NCBI GenBank assembly: GCA_021018815.1
Contig: JAITYX010000007.1
Location: 248,001 to 312,000 of the forward strand
Direction: 5' to 3'
DNA from: Talinum fruticosum
Lineage: Eukaryota > Streptophyta > Magnoliopsida > Caryophyllales > Talinaceae
Length of the DNA stretch: 64,000 nucleotides
Shown: positions 1 to 11,690 of the stretch, one piece after another
Numbering within the stretch: the first letter of the stretch is position 1
Layout: every line of letters starts with the position of its first letter
Notes under the pieces: model-generated
What the model saw: only the letters and a program-made list of their open reading frames with translations
What the model was told of the DNA's origin: nothing
Databases searched by the model: none
Position numbers and translations under genes: made by a program

Positions 1-1990
1 CTGCAGGGTTCTTCTTTTCAAGTGCATCAATTCCCTTCTTATACCCAAACTAATTATATGCATACATTGCCTTCCTTGCCAACACCTGCATCTTTGGTCC
101 TGGGAACAACTTTTTATAGTTCCTCATGAAGTGCACAACATAAATCCTCTTTTTAGATGTAGAAATAACAACTTCTATTGCAACTATGACACCCTAAAAA
201 AATTTAATAATTAGGCATATTATACATGTCATTGCAGGTCAAAAAAACAACAAAGTAATTGAAATTACCTTTCCTTTGTCTGCAATAAAGGTATATTCAC
301 TAGATAAGTTATCTCCAATTACTCCCTAAGGCTATTTAAGAAGTAACACCAATTGTCTTTGCTTTCCTGATCAACAATAGCATAGGAAATAGGGAAGCAA
401 TTATTGTCTCCATCTAGACCTAGTGCACTTAGAAGCACTCCTTTAATGGACCCTTCAAATGGCAACCATCAACTCATACAAATTTTCTACATCCAGCGAG
501 GAACCCTTGCTTGCAAGCATTTAAGCATATGAACATTCTGAAGAATACAGGGAGGCCACCTTGTTTTTCAGGATCATGCCACTTTATGTAACACAAGCTA
601 CCTGGGTTTGAATGCTTCATCATTTCAGTGTACCTTGCTAAGTACTTGTATCCCTCTTCTTGTCTCCCATATATAGCATCTAATATTTTGTTTTTGCTCT
701 CCTCAATACATACACAGGCCTTACAATCCCAAACCTATCCATGAGTGTAGTTGCCGTGCTTGTCATGTCCATTGAAGGGTTTGCTTTAACATCGTCATGT
801 AGTTTCCTTGCAATCCATGGTGCACTTGCAGCAGGGTTATTTTCAATGAAAGAGCAATTATGAGACCCTTTTAAGACCTTAACCTGAAATGTAGTGCCAT
901 CTTGAATAAGGGATGCATGGATCCTCCAATTACATTTCCTGTCCGAACACACTACTGTGTATCTATGGTTGTCATTCTTCAACCACTGCGAATGGTAACC
1001 CTGCTTGACTTGGAAATCTATAATGACGTTAAGGAAACACTTCTTGTCTTCAAACATATCCCACTGCCTTACATCTACTTTACCATCAACTTCTGGTACC
1101 TACCATCTTTCCCCTTCACACATTTTCTCATTAGGATCAAGCTCCTCATCAGACATGTCGTCAAAAATTTCATCTTCATTTACCAAGGAACATTGACTAG
1201 CTGAGTCACTACCTGAGTCACTTGTCATTAGAACCCTCAGTAGGATCATCAATATCTGAGTCACAACTTGGGTTAGTGTCATCATCTGAATTAGAATCAG
1301 GTTGGCCACAATGCTCGGGTTCTTGAATGATAATACCCTTTTGCCCCCAATTTGCGGTGTTACTGTTTCTGTTTGCTTGGGTTCATAAACCATTTTTCCC
1401 TTCCCTTTGTCAATTACTGAAATGAGGGGTTTGGTTCCACATGAACTAAACCACTTTTAATGTAACCACTATCTATTTGTGGCAACCCTCCTTCACATTC
1501 ATTAAAGACATAGTCATTAATTGATGCTATGATCCCATCCCATATTGAGTCTTCATCCCCCTCCTCTACTTGTGCAATCGGTGTTAGCAACAGTATTTGA
1601 TTCAGAATTACTAACATGCACCAACTCTACCTCATTCTGTATTTCATTGTCAGCATTCACAATGTCTCCATCAAGTCCCTCAACAATCTCATTCATTGCA
1701 GTTAGAGCATCCCTTTCAAGTATGACAAACTCAATTTCTCCCTTAATATGCCATTTTATAGCCATTTCGACAAGCTGTTTTTCAGTATTGATTGACCATC
1801 TTTGTCTAGGCCTATCTGGGCGATATGAAACTCTACAAAAATACCTATGAGCAGCTTCTACAATAGGCTTAGCAAGAAACTGTCGAGCATCTCTATACAA
1901 ATCAATTGCCCCATATGTTTCAAAATCCTTCTTCCCCACTTTAAGTCTCCATCCCTTAAACCTTAAGAACACTACTAATTCAGATGACAT
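1..1990 (-). pseudogene. MuDR-type transposase, N-terminal half, frameshifted
   Basis: The reading starts at an ATG at 1990 (MSSELVVFLRFKGW...), where an N-terminal PB1-like segment typical of plant MULE proteins is followed by an acidic linker spread over several frames (1100-1617). The segment at 680-1057 carries the MuDR DNA-binding pattern, with VCSDRKCNWRIHASL and a downstream GSHNC motif (Cys-Cys-His-Cys-like). From 680 to 1 one can still read conserved pieces of the DDE transposase in shifting frames: an NPGS block, a GCRKF-V-DGCHLKG block containing the first catalytic Asp, and an HFMRNYKK block. At least four frame changes and several stops separate these pieces, so it is not functional as written. 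The catalytic C-terminal half is beyond the window start. Family assignment is firm; activity is unlikely. Confidence 0.8.
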
Positions 1991-2647
1991 CTACATCAAC
2001 AATTTGAAACAAAAAAACCAATTACGATATTATCATTCACAATCAGAACAAAAACTTCCACTACACCCATATTGCAATAATTTAAACATAACACTTGAAA
2101 TTCTGAACCCTAGATTTTGCCAACAAGCACAAACATGAAAATTTCATACTCGAAAACTAAATACTCACCTCAGAACGTGCAATCGCTGAACAAAATTTCG
2201 TTCTTACGTAACCCATATGACGTTTCAAGCACGAACTCGGATCTCACTCGACAATTGCGTTCCGCCAAGGCCTAATTCGCTTCTCCACCAACTGAAATTG
2301 CTAGATTGACCACTTTATACAAGGGAGAAACGGAATCTTGCACTCGATTAATCGTCAATGCTCTCTTTTTTCTTCAACCCTAAACCTAGACGAAGTTCTT
2401 CACTTCGGGGAAGGTGAGATCGAGGAGGAGCATTTCATGTTTTCTCTTTCAAGGCGCCAATAACTAATGGGCGGTAGCATAGTCATTGTATTTGAAAAAT
2501 CAAGGACAAACTTGTCCTTTTACATTTCCGATTGGCTTCTTGCCGGTTTTTTTCTCTAAGCCCAGGATGGGTAAAAATAAATACTAATACCTGGAGGGTT
2601 TAAAAATATTTCCAAATACCTTGAGGGAGGTAAATGTTAATATCCCC
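1..2647 (-). mobile_element. Mutator-like element (MULE), 5' half, truncated by the window edge
   Basis: The region holds a MULE transposase on the minus strand plus about 650 bp of AT-rich leader. The outer end (about 2647 reading leftwards) starts GGGGATATTAACATTTACC, which looks like a MULE-type terminal sequence. The other terminus lies outside the window, so neither the inverted repeat nor the 9-bp target duplication can be confirmed. The leader at 1991-2640 shows no other gene. Confidence 0.7.
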
Positions 2648-2674
2648 TTCTTTGGTTGTGTCCCATGCGGACAC

Positions 2675-3480
2675 TAAGGGTGTGCAGAAAAACCGAAACC
2701 GAAAAACCGATCCGAAAAATCGAAAAACCGATTTAAAAAATCGGTTAACCGAATAAATTTTGTAAAAATATCGGTTCGGTTAACCGAACCGAATTTTTCG
2801 GTTCGTGGATCGGTTACAGATCGGAATCTAAAAACTTCGGTTAACTCTGTGGTTAACCAAACCGGTTTTTTCAAAAAAAAATCCTACATATATAAGCTAA
2901 AAACTTAAAAAACCCTAATTTGTTCGCCAATGGCCCTTTCCCCTTTTTGCCGGTGGCCCCTCCCCTTTTCACGTGCCATTGTCATTGCTCTTGCTTTTTG
3001 TTCATATTCAATTTGTGTGCTGCGTTGCTATGTGCCCTTTTCTTCTCACCTCTTCGAAAATTTCAGTTTTAGATCTGAAATTTCATTTTTGACTTCGGTA
3101 TATGCCTCCCTCTCTCTCTCCCCTCTCTCCTGCCCTCCTCGAGGTCGCCCACCTTTCGCCTACTTGCTATTGCTGTCGCCATCGCCGACGCTACTAGTGG
3201 TGTTATCGCCAGCGACAATCTTCTTCTTCAGATTTCTCATACTCTCTCAATCTCTCATTGGTTTTCGTAGGCGGTTCAACGATTAACCGTAAAACCGAAC
3301 CAAAAGTCGATTAACCGAAACTTTCGGTTGGAGTTACGGATCGAGATTTGGCCGATCTCCAAACTCGGTTAACCGAAACTTTGGTTAACCGAAAAAATCG
3401 GATCGGTTACGGATCAAAATTTTAACTATCCGAAAGTTCGGTTAACCGAAAGTCCGGTTAACCGGTTTTGCACAGCCCTA
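2675..3480. mobile_element. Non-autonomous hAT-type element with CCGAA/TTCGG arrays
   Basis: The left end TAAGGGTGTGCA and the inverted right end TAGGGCTGTGCA match at 10 of 12 positions. Just inside both ends are dense arrays of AACCGAA/TTCGGTT (about 2690-2865 and 3285-3470) that are inverted relative to each other. The centre (2900-3285) has a different composition and may be a captured genic segment. The flanks GCGGACAC and GCGAGATAC could be a decayed 8-bp target duplication with one gap and one mismatch. No transposase is present. Confidence 0.6.
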
Positions 3481-3723
3481 GCGAGATACTCTATTGTATT
3501 CCTCTGAATTGATTGCACACATCGAGTGTTGATGACCTTGATATTCTTCATGTATTTCTCATTCTCTTCGAGTGATGAACTCGGACTTCACCTTGGGTAC
3601 AAGTGTTGTTCCTTCCATTTTCGTGGAAGTATAGTTGTCATTGCGGATGATGTTTCAGATCTCCTTATCATAATCCTAATGAAGCCCCCTATCATCTTCT
3701 TCCGATGATACGAAATTTGAACC

Positions 3724-3727
<4 letters not shown>

Positions 3728-3752
<25 letters not shown>
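3728..3752. repeat. (AT)n microsatellite
   Basis: About 25 bp of uninterrupted TA dinucleotides. The surrounding 3481-4035 is AT-rich and contains no gene that I can support. Confidence 0.9.
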
Positions 3753-3758
<6 letters not shown>

Positions 3759-4047
3759 AATTATAGTTTTAAACTTTAAAAAATAGCTAAAACCAAAAAT
3801 GGAAGGTAAAAAAATTAAAATCACTTAATTATTTATGTATATTAAATCCTAAAGGCCTTTTACCTTTGAAATATTTTTTAACAAAAAAAATTAGAATCAC
3901 ACGACAATTAAATTTAATTTCCAAATTCGATATTGACCTAGGGTATTTCTAGAATAATTGCCTCAAAATTGCAAAAAATCAAGCTGCAATTTATTTTCAT
4001 CAAATTATGAATTAATAAGTTACTTGAGCAAATTGTATATACTTGAG

Positions 4048-4612
4048 TAGACCTGGCAAAACCGACCCGAACCGAACAGGTCAACCCGAACGACCCGAAA
4101 CCCAAATCGAACCGACATCCGAAACAGTTGAACCGATTTTGACCCGAAAACCAAAATGAACCGACCCGAACCGAACCAACCCGAAATGATCCGAACCGAA
4201 ACCAACCCAAATGCAAAATGACCCGAACTGAAACTGAACCGTACCCAAAATGACCCAAACTGAATCGGATCCGAATCGATTTAACCCGAATAAAAGTGAC
4301 CCAACCCACATTTTTTTGTTGGGTCTCTCGTGATGGACTTTTGTGCCTATAGTGGTACAATTTTGATTCGATTTTGACTCAAAAAGTGACCCGATTACGA
4401 CTAGATCCGAAATTAATCCGAATCAAACCCGAACGAGATTGACCCGAAGTTGAACCGAACCGAAGTTGACCCGAACCGAAACTGAACGAACCCGAACGAG
4501 ATCGACCCGAAGTTGACCCAAACCGAAGTTGACCCGAACCCGAAACCGAACCGGACCCGAACAAGATCGACCCGAACCGAACCCGAACCGAATGACCCGA
4601 TTGCCAGGTATA
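4048..4612. mobile_element. Non-autonomous hAT element (565 bp) with intact ends
   Basis: The terminal inverted repeats TAGACCTGGCAA (4048-4059) and, inverted, TATACCTGGCAA (4601-4612) match at 11 of 12 positions. They are flanked by a perfect 8-bp duplication, TACTTGAG, at 4040-4047 and 4613-4620. An 8-bp duplication with a TA-G-starting repeat is the hAT superfamily signature. The interior is almost entirely degenerate ACCCGAACCGA-type pentamer and hexamer arrays with no coding capacity. Confidence 0.88.
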
Positions 4613-4620
4613 TACTTGAG

Positions 4621-5311
4621 GTATTAATTTATTATTTACTATATTTAATGAACTTTTTATTTTTTTGATACCATAGAGTGCTAAAGTGTCAAGATAATTC
4701 TTGTCATTTTTATAAAAATGAGCAACAAATAGAGTGATAAGGGGTCATTTTGACTTATTTCATCGGTTTATTAGTACTGTGAGCTAAAACGTTCATATGC
4801 TCATATACCATGTATCTTTCCTGTTGAGCTATCGACAAGAATTGAAGAAAACATATTATTCAATGATGCGATGTGAGAGAAAAACAAATCCTACGTTTTC
4901 TTCATTTTTTTTTTTTTTGGTACCTTTTTTTCTTTACGTTGAACATAGCACATCAAGCAGCCGGGAGGGGCAAGTTACATTATTGTTTTTCTATTGACCC
5001 AATGGTAATTTATTTTAATATTCTAAAACATATTCTTTATGTTCATGGTCCCTCTTACTTCAAAAATTTATTCCCTCCTTAAAATATGTCATATCACCGA
5101 ATTTATAACAATGAGTCCATATATAACTCTTGACCGAGAGGACCATAATTTTTTTTGGTTCAGAGTAGCCATAAATAGCGCTACAGTACAATTACAATAT
5201 GATGTGGAAATAGAAGGATCGAATCAAATGTCTAATGTACCTACGACCTCAATTTTAATCAATAGGTCAAAACCTCATTGGCGCCGGAAGCACCATAATA
5301 AATATGTATCC
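4621..5311. other. Intergenic, no gene seen
   Basis: AT-rich sequence with short open frames only. None has recognisable motifs, and I see no repeat structure. Confidence 0.5.
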
Positions 5312-6851
5312 TGAATACTCGGGTATGACTAAATGACTCCTTGCTTGTTTTAAACTTAATACATTCATCTAAATTTAGGATTAATCAAGATGCATTCTGA
5401 AAGAAGTTCACAAGATAAAGTCATTTGATATAACCGTTATTAATTTGACATGACCTGTACATGACTCGACCCAAGACTTGGATCTTAAAAGAGTACTTAT
5501 AAAAGTCTTAGACTCAATTCTACTTCAAAAAGTAGAAACCGACTTAGTCATATTAACTAAGTTTGATTGAGTTACTTGGTTCTCAGAAACTAACTTACCA
5601 AGTATGACTCAAATGTTAAGTTTTTCAAAGTAATTTCACATTTAATACATCACTTTGAATATGACATTCTTCATAAAATGAACTAGAATTAATTATATTA
5701 ATCTACTTAAGCCAGATTCATTACGTTGTAATTAATTAACTTGACAAAATTGAAATAACTCATGTACCCATTTAGGTTAAGCTTATTATTTATGAGTTTG
5801 GACATATCTGGATCATCAACATATTTAATATTAGAGTAAAAGACTTCCAGATTAATAGATTAAGAATAATTGGTCTTTAAATACTTTCTTTAGACTAATC
5901 TTAATCTAATTTTAGTCCAAAGTATTTTTATACCTTGAGAACTATTCTCTAATTTGTTTTTGCAGGTTTTCTAAAGCGGAATTATATCAAAGAAAAGAAA
6001 AAAGCAAAGGCTTAATAACCGTTGCAGATCTGCGAGACATAAAAGCCAAAAAACCTAGAACAACTCAAACCAAGCTGACAAGCTTGTTTGTTGCCGTTTT
6101 AGATAATTTCTTCTTTCCGAGTCTTACGTATTTTTCTACCTGATTTTTGGACTCTTGGAGTTGGTAGAACAACTTTTGGAAGTTAGGACCTAGGCTCAAC
6201 AGCTAATTCAAAGATGGTCCGAAACTGAATCCTTATAATATCCGTTGTAATAGGTAGCTAGCGTAGTTCTTTCAAGATGAAGACTCAACGAATTTCTCTC
6301 AAAGCGGACTATATATAGAAGCCTTGATACAAGATTCTCATTGTTGGAAAATATAAAAGATCAATTAATCATTCACATCTAGTTTACAACTCCTTCTTTT
6401 TAATCTTACTCTTTACGAGTTGTAACACTAAGTATAAGAAAAGTATTATAATCACTTTCTATTCTTCAAACACTTTTATAGTCTTCCCTTAACTGACTTT
6501 GATAACATAACTTCAACTCACTTATCCCAAGTTGATAAGGAAATTTCAACTTGGAACTACTAGGTCAGATAAGAAACTTTCAAGCTCTAAGGGAACAAAT
6601 CTAGGTAGTCATAATCTTTATATTTGAGGCTTCAAATAGTGGATTTTGACTTGGTGCTTGAATTAACAATGTCTAAGGTTTTCTGCCCCAGGTGGGCATC
6701 CTCGTAAAAACTACTTATCTTCTTTTCATCTCCTTTCTAAGTCACTCTAGACTTAGTTTAACTTTTGAGTAGTAAGTTCTTGTTGAACTTCAATTTTGCG
6801 AAAAGATTCTTCAACACCCTATTCACCCACTCTAGGGTGATTGGACTTTCA
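5312..6851 (+). mobile_element. Solo LTR of a Sirevirus-related Ty1/copia element
   Basis: It begins TGAATACTCGGGTATGAC, like the TGAAGACTCGG start of the full Sireviruses in this window. It contains a TATA box (gactatatatagaagcc, near 6309) in the equivalent position and ends with the conserved block caccctattcacccactc tagggtga. The length of about 1.54 kb agrees with the 1.53-1.61 kb LTRs of the complete copies. No primer-binding site or coding region follows, hence solo. The exact 3' boundary and target duplication are not clear. Confidence 0.65.
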
Positions 6852-7368
6852 CACTAAAACATCTATCTCAACTTGCACATGCCCATTCATGAAATAACGA
6901 TCACCTTAGAAGAAATCATGGTTCAAATAATGTATTTGGAACAAGTAAATCATCTATGGAGCCAAAAATCTCTTTGCCTGGCCAATTAAATGGGAAAAAA
7001 TAAACTTGAATGAGTGCCTTCCCCACACCCCAAAAAGAAAGAGGAAGGTGAGATGAGATTGTTAAGATTGAAGGATCACACTCAAACAATTAACAAAGAA
7101 ATGAGAAAGAAATGAAATCGAGACACAAGCATTTTTACTTGGAAAACCCAATTAGGAAAAACCATGAAATGGTTGCATTAGGTTTGATAGCATACAAATC
7201 TTTATTTTACTATTACATATAACAATAGAGGTTTATAAGTCATTATATAGCCATAATCTGCTTACTAGAAAGCAAAAAAACACATAATGGATGAAAGACC
7301 AAGTGCCAAGCCGAAATATTGTTTGGCATAGTCATGATCATTCCAGAGTTTTGTCTTCCCATCTTCCT
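6852..7368 (-). other. Possible decayed copia LTR fragment
   Basis: On the minus strand there is a TATA-like box (ggctatataatgac, near 7245) and a segment at 7140-7170 resembling the block downstream of the LTR start site in the Sireviruses. The last five bases, TTCCT (7364-7368), are the target duplication of the element that follows. Nothing else is recognised. Confidence 0.3.
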
Positions 7369-8973
7369 TGAAGGTTTGCTCGGGAGAGTCCGAGTCACCC
7401 TAGAGGGGGCTGAATAGGGTGATGGAGGATTTTCGTAAAGATTGAACTCTTTTTCCAAAGTAGAGACAGAAAGCAGTTCTCGTGCCTAAAACGAGGTCGG
7501 AAAATCATGAACTCGGAATCTTAGTAAAAAGCAAGGAAGTAGATTCAAGCTGCGATCGAGTATGTCCGAGTCTAAAATGAACTCGGAAAGTAAATACACA
7601 GATATTACGTGGAAACCCTCCTGGGGCAGAAAACCACGGACCGTGCTAATCCAAGCACGAAGTCAAATACACTATTTTGAGTCCACAAAATACCGTAGAT
7701 CGACCGAACCCGAGTTGCTCCCTTCAACAACTCTTTACAAGTTTTTCCTAGACTCGAAGTTCCCTTATCCGATCTAGTACTTCCAAGCCGAGATAACCCT
7801 TACAGCTAGGGACAACTAAGCTGAGTTAACCTTTACGACTCAGTCAAGGGACCTTACTTAGAAAGTAAGAAGAAAGTGATTGTAACGAAGTACAAGACCT
7901 TACAACTCGGAATATAATGAATTACGAGTGGGAGTTGTAAGTAGAAGATTGAGAATGAATACAATGACTTTGCTCAAGTATATGTATTAACAATAGGTTC
8001 GACAATCTTCAAGTCTTGAGAGTTGGCTTCTATTTATAGATGACCAGGCAGCATAGCCGTTGAGTCCATCTTCCGACTAAGAGTCCTTTGTGACCGTTGT
8101 TAAGGACTTTCCGAGTCACTCGGAAAGTATCCGTTGTGATATGACCGTTGGGCAACGGTGCTTAACTCTTTGGAAGTCCCAAAACCACTGGCGGTGTCTT
8201 GAAGGATAAGGTGGAAACCACCGTTAAGCTTGGCGTTTCGGTTTTCCAGATTTGGAAATAGACAGCCACGACACAATCTTCCGGGGCTAGGTTAGAGAAG
8301 GGGAAAAGCCATGTGTGCTTGGTGATTTGACATCTTCAAGCCGGTTACTTTTGTATTTCGAAAAGTGTATCCTCGTTTGAATAACCTACAAAAGTAAATC
8401 AAATTGGTTCTCAAAGTATAAAATACTTTGGTCCAAAATTAGACATAGTTAATATTATAATTAAGATAATTGATCGACTAATTATCCGAGTCGGAAAAGG
8501 AATGGAATTTTCTGAGTCTAATATCCATGAAATTCAAAGTTCCATCCGAGTTAGTCTAAGCGAGAATCAAGTTATACAACGAATATCGAGTGAAACAAAT
8601 TTGATCTAGACTAAGCATGGTTCGGACTAGAAGCGCCGACTACAACAAAATAGGACTTATAACATGAAGTCGGATCCGAGTGCCGTTAAGCAAAATACTA
8701 GTCACTTCAACATGCGATAAATCTAAGTGATGACAGACTTTGAACTAAGTAAGACAGCGTGAGTGCATATCCATTTTCCGAGTCACTTAGAGACAAGCAA
8801 GAAATACATGAAGTCAAAGTCATATCACTTAGAGAAATATACTATATCACTCGAGAAAAGTTTCTAAGGTACGAGAGAATGCCTTGGAATCAAAACTCTA
8901 TAAGTGAGAAATTCTTATACCTGATTCCTTTGTTAGAACTCGGAATTGTGCTTGAGTAAAGTCCGAGTCTTCA
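7369..8973 (-). repeat. 3' LTR of Sirevirus copy A
   Basis: 1605 bp, starting TGAAGACTCGG at 8973 and ending GCAAACCTTCA at 7369 on the minus strand. It is nearly colinear with 16718-18325. A TATA box (tataaata on the minus strand) lies near 8033-8040. Short open frames inside it are LTR sequence, not genes. Confidence 0.93.
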
Positions 8974-8987
8974 ATCTCCCCGTTTTT
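8974..8987 (-). promoter_or_regulatory. Polypurine tract of copy A
   Basis: On the minus strand AAAAACGGGGAGAT lies immediately before the 3' LTR start. This is the expected site of plus-strand priming and resembles the Sirevirus polypurine signature. Confidence 0.85.
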
Positions 8988-9401
8988 ATGAAAGGCATTC
9001 CATACTTAGACAGAAACTTTGTTAGTGATAAAGATCCGCTTTTGAATACTTGCGCATGAAATCGGATAAGTAAAGCAAGCTTAATGTATCGAGACCATAA
9101 AGAATATATGCTTAGCAATGAAATAATATTAACTCGTAAATGGTTGCAATAATCAATAATCACAGAGAAAATTGAAGAGAAAGCATTAATTCATTGAAAT
9201 TAAAGAGAGTACACATATGAAGAAACTCCCCTAAACAAGACAACAAATTTTCTATCTATATTCTCCCCTTGCCTTTCAGCAAAAACAAAAAATAGGAAGA
9301 ATATAGCAAGTAGTACATATTTGATGTCCGGACAAAAGAAAAATTTTCGGAAAGAAGAAGAATCGCGCGGATCGTGGAATTGTGACACGAGTGCATGGCG
9401 C

Positions 9402-11037
9402 CTACAAGGGAGAGGGGGATATCCGAGTGGAAGAGGAGGGATGAGAGGTACGCCAGCACTGGTAGGATCTTGACGATGTGCTTGAGCGCGGCGGAGGGAG
9501 GACCGGGATTGCCGTCAAGGGCTCGGCTCCGAGTGGCTGACCCGTAACGAGAGGATCTAGAGGTTCCTCCCTGTGGACCTCGGTAGCTGGAGGGGTCCGC
9601 TCGGTCTCACCCGCTGCCTTAGTGCTTGGAGCAGCAAGGTCTTCGACCCACTCGGACTCGCTGTCCGAGCCGAGTACTGCCACTTGAGCTTGAGGAACGG
9701 TTTTACCCTCAGCTGTCTTTCCTCCTTCTTATTTGTGAGCCTCCCCTGCCCGGAAGGAGCTGCCTCGCCGCAGGCTCCTCGGCGTCCGCTTCTTGTTTGT
9801 CCGCTTCTTCTTCGTCCGCTTCTTCTTCCTCCCCGCTTTCGAGGAGGTCATGGCCGGGCTCGAGGACGCTTCGAAGTGTCCGAGTCACCACGGTCCTGAG
9901 CCGCCTTGGACCTTCTCTCCTAGAGGAGCTCGACCAGCTCCTTTTGCTCCTTCACCAAGCCTTTCATTTCAAGAACCAGTTCTTGCTGCTCTCGAATTTG
10001 GGACTCGGGCTGTTTTTGGTTGATGGTCATAGATCGATAAACGAGTCCTAAATGACCGGAGCAAGTCCTTGATTTATGAGGACACAGAATTAATTTTGTC
10101 CAGAAAGAGGAGGACAAAATAGAGGAGAGAGACTGAGAAACACCTGAGGTGGAGGCACCACCAGGTGGGGCTGGGAGAGAGAAAGGGGTTTCTTTCCGAG
10201 TCCGAGGCGAAAAGGTGGCCTCAGCTCCGAGTTGTGTACCCGGATACCAGGTTGAGTTTCCCGATACCCGTACCCTCGAAGTTCCTTTTTGCCGACCACA
10301 ACGGCAGCCTCGAAGTAGCGTTAGGGTCCGAGGGGAGAGGAACTTTAAATTGTTTAAAAACAAGGGTGAGAAGAGCACCGAAGGGAAGAGGGGTGTTCTT
10401 CTTATTTTGGAGTTGAGCTGGCACAGCTGCCATCTGCTGAATGATAGAAAGAAAGAGGTCTACTTCGTAGCCCTCAAGAATGTCAAAAAGGGCCTTTAAG
10501 TGCTTGGAGTTGGGGTTCTCCTTGCTGGAATGCCGAGAGAAAAAGGTTCTCATCAGCGGGAAGCACTGAAGGTGTGCTTCGACTTCAACCGAGTCACTAA
10601 AAAAATTTTCCGTGACTCGGGGAACTCTTTGGCGAATTTTTCAAAGAAGTCGTCGGCGACTTCGAGTGAAAGAAATAGGGTTGCTGTTCAAGAAAAGAAA
10701 GGAAACCTTGAATAGGCGGTGGAGGAGAGAGGTGTTTATGCGAACGATAATGTTCGAACCCCGGAGGTTAGAACACCTTTAGAGTGAGTGAGGTGAGTGT
10801 AAAACTCGAAAGCGAGTTCGGGGTAAATGAACTCGCTGAAACAAAGAAAATTGTAAACACCGGTAGTTTGAATGTGGGGCAACCACGAGAATTTTGTGGT
10901 TGGAAAGAACTTGTCGTCCGAGTGTAAGATCTTTGGGTGACAATCGGTTTAGAAGGTGTTGAGCCTTCTTGGCTTTTGGTGCGTGGCTTTTTAGATGAAG
11001 AGCCAAGAAAGTCGGGATGATTACCTCTCTTAGGCAT
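9402..11037 (-). pseudogene. Extra gene of copy A, 'putative plant transposon protein'-like, frameshifted
   Basis: It starts at an ATG at 11037 (MPKRGNHPDF, a basic Ser/Lys-rich N-terminus). The middle contains an EFYTHLTHS block (near 10790-10810, in a frame different from the start) and LPFGALLTLVFKQFKVPL (within 10221-10553). Both resemble the conserved core of plant retrotransposon-borne 'putative plant transposon protein' sequences. A Gln/Glu-rich coiled coil (QELVLEMKGLVKEQKELVELL region, about 9920-9990) and an acidic Ser/Glu tail (about 9402-9890) follow. No signal peptide or membrane helix is visible, so an envelope role is not supported. It lies in the sense orientation between pol (ends 11691) and the polypurine tract, the place of the Sirevirus 'env-like' gene. 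Several frameshifts break it. The function of the family is unknown; copy B carries the same gene at 56535. Confidence 0.65.
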
Positions 11038-11286
11038 TTTGTGAGGAAGAGTAGAAAAGAATGAAACTTTGAGGAAGAGAAGAGAAGAGAGTAGGTCACC
11101 GAGAGTGAAAGAAAAGGAGTAGAAGAAAGAGTTGAGAGCGAGTTGAGCTTACTTGAGATGATCTTTACGTCGCTTGAAAATGTCCAGAGACCACTTTAGA
11201 CGTAGAAATCTTCTGCGAGAAGTTTTGCTTACGAGAGAGAGAGAGTAGATGAAATGTAAAGTAACGAGACGAAGATAAATAGGCAC

Positions 11287-11294
11287 TATTTATA
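11287..11294 (-). promoter_or_regulatory. TATA box upstream of the extra gene (copy A)
   Basis: TATAAATA on the minus strand, about 257 bp upstream of the ATG at 11037, inside the pol-to-extra-gene spacer. Copy B has the same motif at 56279-56286, about 256 bp before its ATG. Conserved sequence and spacing suggest a separate promoter. Confidence 0.55.
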
Positions 11295-11690
11295 GAAAGA
11301 TAAACGTCCGTTAACTATCCGTTTTGACGCGGCTCGTCCATTAGTCACCTTAGACCGGTGTGACGGTTCTCTTCTTCAACGGTTAGGATTCAAGTGGTTT
11401 GAAATCCATCGGCTAGCGTTTGATCACAATTCACGAGAGAGAAAGAGAGACAAAAAGATTTTGAAAATGAAGTCTGAAATTCTCTACTTATCTAGAGATG
11501 ATCCCGGAGATTTGATGTCCATTTTTCTCAAAAATGCGAGTCCGACTCGGCTAAGTTTTACGAGTGAGTCGAAACATCACATAAATAATAACTATTGCCT
11601 CGAGTATCACTGAATCAACTGAACTAATGGTTATTAACAATTATAACTCATAATTATGCAATGAATATTTTCATATAAGAAAGCACACAA

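Noticed and set aside
7562..7777. Open frame MSESKMNSESKYTD..., repeated at 16893 and antisense at 59693
   Set aside because: It lies inside the Sirevirus LTRs and recurs wherever they do; it is LTR sequence without family support.
9402..11037. Extra Sirevirus gene as a true viral envelope
   Set aside because: No signal peptide, membrane helix or Cys-rich ectodomain; the middle resembles the plant transposon-protein core instead.
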